In this document: in pieces, positions 54,619 to 63,421 of the stretch | Position numbering within the stretch: position 1 is the stretch's first letter | Layout: each line of letters begins with the position of its first letter | NCBI RefSeq assembly: GCF_001647285.1 | Contig: NZ_LRML01000001.1 | Location: 248,001 to 312,000, forward strand | Source of the DNA: Rufibacter roseus | GTDB taxonomy: Bacteria; Bacteroidota; Bacteroidia; Cytophagales; Hymenobacteraceae | Direction of reading: 5' to 3' | Length of the DNA: 64,000 nucleotides | Translations under genes and position numbers: made by a program | The notes under the pieces: model-generated | Told to the model about the DNA's origin: nothing | The model's database searches: none | What the model saw: only the letters and a program-made list of their open reading frames with translations

Positions 54619-55851
54619 TTATATCTGGTCTAAGGTGAGCAGTCTGCTGCGCACTAAGAGGCACGCTCCAATCACGCCTGCCTGCTCGCCAAGTTTAGAT
54701 ACCTTAAGCTGCGTATCAGTATTGACAAGACTAAGGGAATATTTGTTTATAGCGCTTTTTATTGGTAACAAGATGTACTCTTCAGTAGAAGAAAGACTGC
54801 CCCCCAATATTACCAATTCCGGATTGAAGATATTGATCAAAAGAGCAATGCCTTTGCCAATCTTTTCGCCAATTTGGGCAATCAGTTCAATAGCCAAGAT
54901 ATCATCGTTGTGGGCTGCTCTGATGATGTCTTCTAATTTAAGATCTTCAGGCTTTATGTTTTCTCGGGTAATGAGGGTAGAGGTGCCGGCCTGTAGGCTT
55001 TCTTTGAACATTTCAACCAATGCCCAGCCAGAAGCCTCTGTTTCCAGGCAGCCTTTCTTGCCGCATTTACAGATAATTTCGTTCTGGAAAATAGGAATGT
55101 GGCCAAACTCCCCAGAGTAACCTGACTTGCCGTAGTACAATTGGCTGTCTATCATCATGCCCATGCCGATACCGTAGTCCAAGTTGAGGAACAGTACATC
55201 TTTTTCGCCGTTCACCACGCCAGCGCAAAACTCACCATAGGCCATGGCTCTGGAGTCATTCTCCAGAAACACCTTTATGCCTACTTCTGACTCAATAATT
55301 TTGCTTAGCGGATCTTCGTAAAAGTGAAAAAAACTGTAACTGTAACCTTTGGCATAGTTAATCCGGCCAGACAGGTTAATGCCAATGCCTAATATCTTTT
55401 CACGGGGAATGGTGAGTTTGTTGATGAAATTTTTAATAATCTGGCAGAGTTCCCGTAAGGATTCTTCATTATTGGTTAAGCGGTAGGGGTATTGCTCAAA
55501 GCTACTGGCCAAATTTTTTTGAAAATCAGCCAAGCCAATGTTGATGTGGTGCTTTTTAACATCAATACCCAAAAAGAAACCAGATTCTGGGGCCAAACCA
55601 TAGACATTAGGCTTTCGCCCACCTGTGGAGTCTACTTTGCCATGGTCCTGCACTAATCCATCTTGAATAAGTTCATTCACCAGACTAGTAACTTTGGGTA
55701 TGCTTAAGCTAAGTTCTTTCCCTATTTCAGCAATGGTGGCATTTCCAACATTAGCAAAATAAGAAATAACTTTCTTTTTGAGATTCACATTTTTATAAGC
55801 CACACCAGTGGCGTTTTCGCTGTTTATATCTGTAAAAAAGTTAGTTGTCAT
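54619..55851 (-). CDS. ROK-family transcriptional regulator (NagC/Mlc-like), copy 2
   Basis: 410 residues from the ATG at 55851 (MTTNFFTDINSENATGVAYK); 12 more in-frame codons upstream are judged leader. Layout equals copy 1: winged helix (KKVISYFANVGNATIAEIGK, LSIPKVTSLVNELIQDGLVQ), then the ROK domain with FLGIDVKKHHINIG, EFGHIPIF and CKCGKKGCLE. Some 75-80 percent of residues agree by eye, and the DNA around the zinc motif is identical over 61 bases (55031-55091 against 43131-43191). It is convergent with the NAGPA-like gene and divergent from the FAD oxidoreductase-SusCD operon, which it is well placed to control. Confidence 0.9.
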   Translation of the reverse strand: MTTNFFTDINSENATGVAYKNVNLKKKVISYFANVGNATIAEIGKELSLSIPKVTSLVNELIQDGLVQDHGKVDSTGGRKPNVYGLAPESGFFLGIDVKKHHINIGLADFQKNLASSFEQYPYRLTNNEESLRELCQIIKNFINKLTIPREKILGIGINLSGRINYAKGYSYSFFHFYEDPLSKIIESEVGIKVFLENDSRAMAYGEFCAGVVNGEKDVLFLNLDYGIGMGMMIDSQLYYGKSGYSGEFGHIPIFQNEIICKCGKKGCLETEASGWALVEMFKESLQAGTSTLITRENIKPEDLKLEDIIRAAHNDDILAIELIAQIGEKIGKGIALLINIFNPELVILGGSLSSTEEYILLPIKSAINKYSLSLVNTDTQLKVSKLGEQAGVIGACLLVRSRLLTLDQI

Positions 55852-56585
55852 TTTTTTTTCAGTATGGTATTTAGGAGGATGATGCATTCAATAGAGTTAG
55901 TTCAAATTTATTCTTTTTTAAAAATCTTTTAATGGAAACTGCTGCATATTATAAAAGTTAAGCTGCTTTTATATTTGATATAGCTTAAATCAAAGAGTGA
56001 GTTAAGTAATTCAAAAAATTGTATAAGTAAGTTAGACCTCCTAAACAGTGTGATTAAGCCCTTACATTGGTATATCAATATGAGAGTCTCTACTACCTGT
56101 AGATATGAATTCCTTAAAATCAATGTAAGGCTAACTGTAGACTGGTGAAGATCATTCTATCTTATAATCTCAAAAGACTAATAGGTAGTTTGGTGTTGAT
56201 TATCGAAGAGGGCAAAAAAATGCCTTATCTATAAGAAGGTTTCCTATTCTTATTGACTCAGTCATAAAAGTTATTAAAATACAAGCCATTACTGGAAGTT
56301 TATGAATAAGCAAACTCCTAAAACCTTACAATTAGTTAGCTAAGGCAGGATAGGAGGCTATTGGAACTGACCTTTCTTGATTAGGCATCTACACAACAGA
56401 GTCAACTTCCCCTTCTTTCATCTCTAAAATTTCAGTGCTTACAGCAGTTGGGGTGCTTTCAAGATAAAAAGTATCATTTCTTTTGAAGGAACGGATGTCT
56501 TTTTTAAAAACTTAATAAAAATAATTAATAATTTCTTGTTGTTTTTAAAGGTTATTGCTACTTTAGTGTTGAACAATAATTTAAT
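55852..56585. promoter_or_regulatory. Long divergent control region of ROK copy 2 and the FAD oxidoreductase-SusCD operon
   Basis: About 730 bases, AT-rich, no supported gene. It contains an inverted pair AGCCCTTACATTG / CAATGTAAGGCT (56056-56068 and 56121-56132) and the presumed operon promoter at 56536-56566. Confidence 0.5.
56536..56566 (+). promoter_or_regulatory. Probable promoter of the FAD oxidoreductase-SusCD operon
   Basis: TTGTTG at 56536-56541 and TACTTTAG at 56559-56566 (consensus TAnnTTTG), 17 bases apart, 20 bases before the start codon. Confidence 0.4.
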
Positions 56586-58445
56586 ATGGCATTGATTAAA
56601 AAGAGCTGCTTTTTTCTTCTGTTTTGGCTGGTAGCAGCCAAAGTTCCGGCTATTGCCCAAACAGTCAAAACTGAACTATTGATCATAGGAGGTGGAGCCA
56701 GTGGTACTACTGCCGGGGTGCAGGCTGCCCGCATGGGCACCAACGTATTGATTATTGAAGAAACCCAATGGCTAGGAGGTATGCTTACCTCAGCAGGTGT
56801 GTCAGCCATTGATGGCAACCACCAGATGCCCTCTGGCCTGTGGGGAGAGTTCCGGCAAAAGCTTTACAACTATTATGGCGGACCGGCTGCAGTAGAAACT
56901 GGTTGGGTAAGCAATACACTTTTTGAACCGTCTGTGGGCAATAAATTGCTGAAAGAGCTAGCTCAGGAAAAGAATCTGACCATTTGGTACAATACCAAGT
57001 GGGAAGACCTCAAAAAAACTGAATATGGCTGGAAAGTAACCGTTCGGCAAGGCAAAAAAAAGAGAGCTGTTGAGGCCAAATTGATTATAGATGCTACTGA
57101 ACTGGGTGATGTGATGGCCAAGGCTGGAGCCACCTATGACATTGGCATGGACAGCCGATATGAAACCGGTGAGGAGTTTGCGCCTGAAAAAGCCAATGAC
57201 ATCATCCAAGACATGACCTATGTAGTGGTATTGAAAGATTACGGAAAAGGGAAAGACAAAACCATTAAAAAGCCTGCCGGATACAACCCTAAGGAATTTG
57301 ACTGCGCCTGTGACGTGTCTGACCCAGCTGCTGATGGAGGCCCAAATGAGAACTGTCTTGAAATGATGGGCTACGGTAAATTGCCGAATAACAAATACAT
57401 GATAAACTGGCCAAAATGCGGAAATGATATCTACCTAAACATTATAGAAAAATCTCCGGAAGAGCGGGCGGAGGCTTTGAAAGAAGCCAAGCTTCATACG
57501 CTCCGTTTTCTGTATTACCTGCAGACAGAGCTTGGGTTTAAAAACCTAGGCATCGCAGATGATGAATTCCCTACCGCTGACAAGCTGCCAATGATTCCGT
57601 ACCACCGTGAATCAAGACGGGTAGACGGTTTAGCCCGGTTTGCCCTGCAGCATGTAGCTAAACCATTTGACCAGAAAGAAGCTTACTACCGTACCGGTAT
57701 TGCCGTGGGCGATTATACCATTGACCACCATCACCTTAAAAACCCGGAGGCGCCAGATATTGATTTCGTAAAAATAAAGGTACCTTCTTACAATGTTCCA
57801 TTGGGTTCCCTTATACCTAAGGGAGTGGAAGACTTGATAGTGGCAGAAAAGAGTATTAGCGTCACCAATATTGTGAATGGAGCCACGCGCCTACAGCCGG
57901 TTGTTTTAGGCATAGGCCAGGCTGCAGGTGCTTTAGCTGGTGTTGCCTTGAAGAACAATGTAGAGCCCCGTGAAGTGAGCATCAGAGAAGTGCAGCAGGT
58001 TTTGCTTGATTCTAAGGCTTACTTGATGCCTTATATAGATGTGAAACCCCAAGATCCGCACTTTCAGGCTATACAGCGCATTGGTGCCACCGGCATATTG
58101 AAAGGAGTAGGCTTGCCATATAAATGGGCAAACCAAACGTGGTTTTACCCTGAGCGCCCCATTAGTGAATATGAGCTGGTGTCGGGTCTTAAACTTTACT
58201 ATGAAGAATTAAAAGCTTTTCAGGCTTCGGGTCAGAACCTGACTCTTAAAGTTTTTGCTGAAGTGCTAAGTGCCATTGATCCAGCTCTGACTTATGAAAA
58301 GGTTGCGGCAGAATGGGTAAAGTTACAATTAGGAGAACAAGCAGCGCCAGAGGTAGAGTTGAATAGGAGGCAGGCGGCGGTAATGGTAGACCAGCTGCTG
58401 AATCCGTTTGCCAAACCTGTTGATTTTAACGGTCAACTGCTTTGA
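56586..58445 (+). CDS. Exported FAD-dependent oxidoreductase (FAD_oxidored type)
   Basis: 619 residues. The first 25 residues (MALIKKSCFFLLFWLVAAKV...AIAQ) form a signal peptide, unusual for a flavoenzyme. The Rossmann dinucleotide motif follows (LLIIGGGASGTTAGVQAARM, about 31-50) and IIEETQWLGGMLTSAG, the PF12831 pattern. Later: LIIDATELGDVMAKAG, YHRESRRVDG and a closing GxGQAAGALAG stretch near 455. A C-terminal helical domain (490-619) has no clear match. PF12831 proteins accompany many PULs, but their reaction on glycans is not generally established. It starts the operon that continues with SusC and SusD (54-base gap). Confidence 0.85.
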   Translation: MALIKKSCFFLLFWLVAAKVPAIAQTVKTELLIIGGGASGTTAGVQAARMGTNVLIIEETQWLGGMLTSAGVSAIDGNHQMPSGLWGEFRQKLYNYYGGPAAVETGWVSNTLFEPSVGNKLLKELAQEKNLTIWYNTKWEDLKKTEYGWKVTVRQGKKKRAVEAKLIIDATELGDVMAKAGATYDIGMDSRYETGEEFAPEKANDIIQDMTYVVVLKDYGKGKDKTIKKPAGYNPKEFDCACDVSDPAADGGPNENCLEMMGYGKLPNNKYMINWPKCGNDIYLNIIEKSPEERAEALKEAKLHTLRFLYYLQTELGFKNLGIADDEFPTADKLPMIPYHRESRRVDGLARFALQHVAKPFDQKEAYYRTGIAVGDYTIDHHHLKNPEAPDIDFVKIKVPSYNVPLGSLIPKGVEDLIVAEKSISVTNIVNGATRLQPVVLGIGQAAGALAGVALKNNVEPREVSIREVQQVLLDSKAYLMPYIDVKPQDPHFQAIQRIGATGILKGVGLPYKWANQTWFYPERPISEYELVSGLKLYYEELKAFQASGQNLTLKVFAEVLSAIDPALTYEKVAAEWVKLQLGEQAAPEVELNRRQAAVMVDQLLNPFAKPVDFNGQLL

Positions 58446-58499
58446 TACCTTTTTATTACGCTTCCAAAATTTCATTCTCACTAAATCCTCACTAAACCT

Positions 58500-61400
58500 A
58501 TGACAAAGCTTTTACAAATGGCTAGGCAGCAACTCAGGTTGTGCTCATTAGCTCTTCTACTGGTCATGCTCGCGTGTTGGCAAAACACGGTGCTAGCTCA
58601 GGCGCAAACAATAAAAGGAAAGGTCACTGACAATGCCGGGGAGGCATTGCCAGGTGTTTCTGTGGTAATCAAAGGAACCACTTCGGGTACCTCAACAGAT
58701 ATCAACGGAGAATTCCAAATTCCAGTTTCTGCAGGGGCAAACACATTGGTATTTAGTTACATTGGGTATGAATCCCAGGAGTTGAGTGCGCAGGCCGGAA
58801 GTGAAATTTCAGTAAAGCTGCAAAATTCAGCCAGTGCTATAGATGAGGTGTTGGTAGTGGGGTACGGTACTCAGAAAAGAACCACCATGACTGGTTCTGT
58901 AGCTCAGATTGGGAACAAGGAGATCACACAGGCACCTCCAATGAACCTCTCCAACGTGTTAGCGGGTCGTTTACCTGGTTTGGTGGCGGTGCAGAACTCC
59001 GGTAGACCTGGGGCAGATAATTCTGCCTTATTGGTTAGGGGGTTAAGTACCACCAATGGAGCTGCCCAAGGACCTCTGATTATTGTAGATGGCGTCCCTA
59101 GAGATAACTTCCAAAACCTTGATCCTAGTGAAGTGGAAACTATCTCTATTCTGAAAGACGCTTCGGCAGCGGTGTATGGGGTGCAGGCCTCAAACGGGGT
59201 GATTTTGATCACGACCAAGCGTGGTAAAGTAGGTAAACCTGCTATTACTTATAACACTTCATTTGCCTTAAACTCAAATACCAGATTCCCTAAGTTCCTG
59301 AATGGCCCTGATTATATGCAGTGGATCAAGAGAGGGGAGGAAATGGATAATGATTATCTGATGAACACTGGCGGAGATCCACTTCCGCTTACCTACACAG
59401 AAGATCAGATTCAGGCATTAAGAAATGGTACCCACACCGCCGATTTCGGAAACACAGACTGGGTAGGTGACTTAGTGGACAACGTTTCTACTTCACAATA
59501 CCACAACGTTTCTATAAGCGGGGGAACAGATAAAATGAGGTATTTTACCAGCCTGGGGTACTTTGACCAAAATGGGGTGGTAAAGAACACCAATTTTACC
59601 CGTTACAATTTCAGAACTAACCTGGATGTGACTTTCAATGATTATCTCTCTTCCATCATCACGTTGGGCGCGCGCCGTGAGGACAGAGAGAACCCAGGGG
59701 TTGTGGCAGACAACTCTGTTTGGATGAGCCCCTTTTACCAAGCGGTAAGAGCATTGCCCAACATTCCGGCTACCTATGATGGTCTTCCTGCTGCGGGTTG
59801 GAGAAGTGGTGGTGGGGTAAACCCAATTGCCGCAGTTGAAAATTCTGGTTTTCAAAGATCTGAGACCGACGTTTTCCAAACTAACCTTTCTCTCGTTTTC
59901 AAGGTTCCTGGTGTAAAAGGGCTGGAAATGAAGGTACAGGGAGCCTATGATAAGATTCTGACAGAGTCTAAGAATTGGCTCACTCCCTACTATTTGTCTA
60001 CCAGACAAATAACAAATACTGGTTTTGTGTGGAGCAGAAGTTTAGCTCCTACTGCCACTACCACTGTGCTGTCTCAGGGGTACACACAAAGAAGCCACAC
60101 CATGTTCCAACCAAGTATTAACTATTCTACTACCGTTGGTAACGACCATACCGTTTCTGCTTTGTTATTATACGAATTCAGCCAGTTTGAAAATAAGAAT
60201 ATGACGGCTGGGGCAAGAAACTTCCCTTTGACCAATATACCGGAACTAAATTTTGGAGGATCGGCAACAGAAGATTTCGTTCGTCCGGGTGGTGCATCTT
60301 CGCTAACGTCTAGAGGTGGCTATGTTACAAGGTTGAACTATGGGTTTCAAGGAAAGTATTTACTTGAATTCTCTGCCCGTTATGATGAATCCAGTAACTT
60401 CCCAAAACATAATAGAGCCGGATTCTTCCCTGGAGCATCAGTGGGTTGGGTAGTAAGTAATGAACCCTTTTTTAAAGATTTCTCTTCTTCCGTTAACTTC
60501 TTAAAGCTTAGAGGCTCTTACGGAAAAGTAGGAAATGACAGAGCTTCAAACTCTTTTGCCTACCTGAATACTTTCGCTTTAACAACTGCTCCAGTTGTAG
60601 TAATAGGGGGTAAGCCAATTGCTGCACTTTACACAGGTAGCCCCGCCAACCTGAATTTGACTTGGGAAACTACTACCATATCTAACGTTGGGTTAGAAAC
60701 TTCCTTCTGGAGAGGCTTATTAGATGTAGAGGTAGATTTCTTTTACAAGGTGACCCGTGACATCCTTCAGGGAGTGTCAGGTATCTATCCTCCATCAATT
60801 GGAGGTTTCTTCCCAAGTACGAATAATTCAGCGGTGGTTGACAATAGAGGGGTAGACTTACAGATTAGACACCGTAATTCTATCAATAAATTTAGCTACG
60901 GGGTTACCGGTAACTTCAACTACGCAAAGAACAGAATTCTGGAATATGATCAAGCCGCCAATATTGCTGAATGGCAAAATCAAATTGGCAGGCCAATGGG
61001 CGGGAAGTACGGTTTTATTTCTGAAGGTCTTTTCCAATCATGGGAAGAAGTTAACAACTGGGCAAGTTCTCCCAGCGGACAAGCTGCTCCAGGGTTTGTT
61101 AAGTACAGAGATTTGAACGGAGATGGTCAGATCAACGCCAGTGACCAAACCTATATAGGGCTTAGCAATGTGCCAGAGATAATGTATGGCTTAAACTTAG
61201 ATGCCCAGTACGGACCTTTTGACTTTTCTGCCTTGTTTCAGGGGGCAGCCAGAAGAGATGTGGCTTTGGGCGGTACGTATGAAGGAGCCGCTGGGGTATC
61301 AGGGGTGGCAGATAATACACCGTTTACCCGCTCTTTCTATAACCTAGGGAACTCACCTTATTACATAGTAGAGAATTCCTGGACTCCAGAAAACCCAGGT

Positions 61401-61706
61401 GCCTATTATCCAAGATTACAGGCTAACAGAAGCGGAGCGCCAAATCACAATGGCCACCCCAACTCTCATTTTGTGGTAGATGGATCTTACCTGCGTCTTA
61501 AGTCTGTACAAGTAGGGTACAGTATTAACAAAGCCTTCCTGAATAAGCTAAAAGTAGAGCAGTGGAGGTTCTATGTTGCTGGCTCTAACATTTTCACCAT
61601 CTCAGATGACCGTCTGAAGTACCTTGATCCGGAAATGCCAAACGTGAGCAATGGTTTCTATCCGCAGCAAAGAGTAGTGACAGTAGGTACTAACATAACT
61701 TTCTAG
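58500..61706 (+). CDS. SusC/RagA-family TonB-dependent outer-membrane glycan receptor
   Basis: 1068 residues. Signal peptide (about 1-33), CarboxypepD_reg-like domain (KGKVTDNAGEALPGVSVVIK, about 38-110), the SusC-specific stretch EVLVVGYGTQKR, the plug with DGVPRDNFQNLDPSEVETIS and ILKDASAAVYGVQASNGVIL, then a 22-strand barrel closing with QQRVVTVGTNITF. It imports oligosaccharides across the outer membrane with energy from TonB. It is 7 bases upstream of the susD-like gene; the pair marks a polysaccharide utilization locus. There is no N-terminal anti-sigma-interacting (STN) domain, so control through an anti-sigma system is not indicated; the ROK gene next door is the likelier regulator. 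Confidence 0.96.
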   Translation: MTKLLQMARQQLRLCSLALLLVMLACWQNTVLAQAQTIKGKVTDNAGEALPGVSVVIKGTTSGTSTDINGEFQIPVSAGANTLVFSYIGYESQELSAQAGSEISVKLQNSASAIDEVLVVGYGTQKRTTMTGSVAQIGNKEITQAPPMNLSNVLAGRLPGLVAVQNSGRPGADNSALLVRGLSTTNGAAQGPLIIVDGVPRDNFQNLDPSEVETISILKDASAAVYGVQASNGVILITTKRGKVGKPAITYNTSFALNSNTRFPKFLNGPDYMQWIKRGEEMDNDYLMNTGGDPLPLTYTEDQIQALRNGTHTADFGNTDWVGDLVDNVSTSQYHNVSISGGTDKMRYFTSLGYFDQNGVVKNTNFTRYNFRTNLDVTFNDYLSSIITLGARREDRENPGVVADNSVWMSPFYQAVRALPNIPATYDGLPAAGWRSGGGVNPIAAVENSGFQRSETDVFQTNLSLVFKVPGVKGLEMKVQGAYDKILTESKNWLTPYYLSTRQITNTGFVWSRSLAPTATTTVLSQGYTQRSHTMFQPSINYSTTVGNDHTVSALLLYEFSQFENKNMTAGARNFPLTNIPELNFGGSATEDFVRPGGASSLTSRGGYVTRLNYGFQGKYLLEFSARYDESSNFPKHNRAGFFPGASVGWVVSNEPFFKDFSSSVNFLKLRGSYGKVGNDRASNSFAYLNTFALTTAPVVVIGGKPIAALYTGSPANLNLTWETTTISNVGLETSFWRGLLDVEVDFFYKVTRDILQGVSGIYPPSIGGFFPSTNNSAVVDNRGVDLQIRHRNSINKFSYGVTGNFNYAKNRILEYDQAANIAEWQNQIGRPMGGKYGFISEGLFQSWEEVNNWASSPSGQAAPGFVKYRDLNGDGQINASDQTYIGLSNVPEIMYGLNLDAQYGPFDFSALFQGAARRDVALGGTYEGAAGVSGVADNTPFTRSFYNLGNSPYYIVENSWTPENPGAYYPRLQANRSGAPNHNGHPNSHFVVDGSYLRLKSVQVGYSINKAFLNKLKVEQWRFYVAGSNIFTISDDRLKYLDPEMPNVSNGFYPQQRVVTVGTNITF

Positions 61707-61712
61707 AAAATC

Positions 61713-63404
61713 ATGAAGCGAATATATTCAACTTTAAAATGTCTGTTAGTAGGTGGACTACTGGTAGCCTCCCAAGGCTGTGAAATAGACTTGGAGTTAG
61801 ACGATAGATACACTGAACTGACAATCTATCAGAATCCGGAAAGCATTGACTTGTACATGGCGGGCATGTACAATGAGTTTCACACATTTAAGTTCGGGCA
61901 ATTCCCTATTGGGTATGACAATGCCACAGATGGCTTGACAGACATAATGAAATACACTTCCTCTGCAGAGGGAAATGGAAGTGTGAACAGACTAGCCTTT
62001 GAGCCGCAGCGGGTAAGTGCAGCAAGCCCTAACTTTAATTACTGGAATTCTGGTTATAACCGCATACGCAGGCTCAATGAGCTAATGTATGGTATCAATA
62101 ACTATGCAGACGGGCTTACTGCGGAACAGAAAACGCTTTATGAGGCAGAAGCAAGGTTTATCAGGGGGTATGTGTATTTCTGGTTGGTAAAGCTTCACGG
62201 AAGCGTGGTTTTATTACCTGAGCTTACATCAGAGCCAAATAACCCAAGGGCAAGTGAAGAGGAAAGTTGGAATTTTGTACTGGCAGATTTTGCTTTTGCT
62301 GCAGAGCATTTGCCTACCAAGGCTGAGGGTGGTGCTGCTTGGAGAGGACGGGCCACAAAAGATGCTGCCTATGCCTTAATGGCCAGAGCGGCCTTGTATG
62401 CTGGCTCTATTGCCGAATATGATAATAAGCAGTTTAACAATGACCCATTAACTGGTGTTCCTGCTGCCAAAAAGAACGAATATTACCAAATAGCTGCCGA
62501 TGCGGCCGGTGAGGTAATGAAAATGGGGTACAGCCTTCCTAAGGATTTTACCGGCATGTTCACCAACCCTAATAACAGTGAGGCCATTTTCTCAGTAGAT
62601 TACCAACGCCCAGGGGTGACCCACACCTATGACAGCAGATTCTCTCCGCCCGTTGCCGCCGCAAGTAACCGAGCTGAGGGTGTACCTACCGCGGAGCTGG
62701 TAGAGGAGTTTGAAATGGCCAATGGGGAAGAGTTCTCCTGGTCTAATCCAGCCCATGCCGCTGCCCCATATGCTAATCGGGATCCAAGATTTTATGGTAC
62801 CGTTCTTTACAATGGTGCCGTTTGGCAAGGACGAACCCTTGAAACATTTGTAGGCGGAAATGTAGGTTTTGTAGAGTATGGCACAGATGCTAACCCAAGT
62901 AATACAGTTACTGGCTACTATGTACGCAAATATTTAGATCCAACCAATACCACTTTCGCCCAAAATAGATCTGCCCAATCTTGGATGGTGATACGCTACG
63001 CTGAAGTGCTACTTATCTATGCAGAGGCGCAGTTGAAACTCGGCAACTTATCTGAGGCTAGAAATGCTATCAATCAGGTAAGAGGAAGAGCAGACTTGCC
63101 AAATACCCAAGCCCAGACGGCAGCTGACCTCATGGAGGCCATAGAACATGAGCGTATTGTAGAGTTAGCGTTTGAAGGACATAGGTACTGGGATCTACGC
63201 CGCTGGAGAAAAGCCCACACAGTTCTTAACAACCTGCGCGTGCATGGTGATAAAATCACTAAAAACGCTGCTGGAGACTTACAATATCAGAGAGTAGATG
63301 CTGACAAGCAGGACCGCAGATTCTTGTCTCAGATGTATTACATCCCGCTTCCGCAGGGAGAAATTGCAAATAACCGGGCATTAACCCAAATACAAGGTTG
63401 GTAA
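61713..63404 (+). CDS. SusD/RagB-family glycan-binding lipoprotein
   Basis: 563 residues. Lipoprotein signal ends SQGC (about C23). The SusD fold is shown by TPR-like helices (NRIRRLNELMYGINN; EARFIRGYVYFWLVKLHGSV), RATKDAAYALMARAALYAGS and the closing signatures SWMVIRYAEVLLIYAEAQLK, NQVRGRADLP and FEGHRYWDLRRWRKA, ending in IPLPQGEIANNRALTQIQGW. It caps the SusC transporter at the surface and captures the glycan. Start 7 bases after the SusC stop; the next lipoprotein gene follows after 17 bases. Confidence 0.95.
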   Translation: MKRIYSTLKCLLVGGLLVASQGCEIDLELDDRYTELTIYQNPESIDLYMAGMYNEFHTFKFGQFPIGYDNATDGLTDIMKYTSSAEGNGSVNRLAFEPQRVSAASPNFNYWNSGYNRIRRLNELMYGINNYADGLTAEQKTLYEAEARFIRGYVYFWLVKLHGSVVLLPELTSEPNNPRASEEESWNFVLADFAFAAEHLPTKAEGGAAWRGRATKDAAYALMARAALYAGSIAEYDNKQFNNDPLTGVPAAKKNEYYQIAADAAGEVMKMGYSLPKDFTGMFTNPNNSEAIFSVDYQRPGVTHTYDSRFSPPVAAASNRAEGVPTAELVEEFEMANGEEFSWSNPAHAAAPYANRDPRFYGTVLYNGAVWQGRTLETFVGGNVGFVEYGTDANPSNTVTGYYVRKYLDPTNTTFAQNRSAQSWMVIRYAEVLLIYAEAQLKLGNLSEARNAINQVRGRADLPNTQAQTAADLMEAIEHERIVELAFEGHRYWDLRRWRKAHTVLNNLRVHGDKITKNAAGDLQYQRVDADKQDRRFLSQMYYIPLPQGEIANNRALTQIQGW

Positions 63405-63421
63405 CATCTAAACTGTTTGAA

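Noticed and set aside
55900-56530. Possible gene in the long gap upstream of the FAD oxidoreductase gene
   Set aside because: I read all frames by eye and saw only AT-rich sequence with frequent stops.
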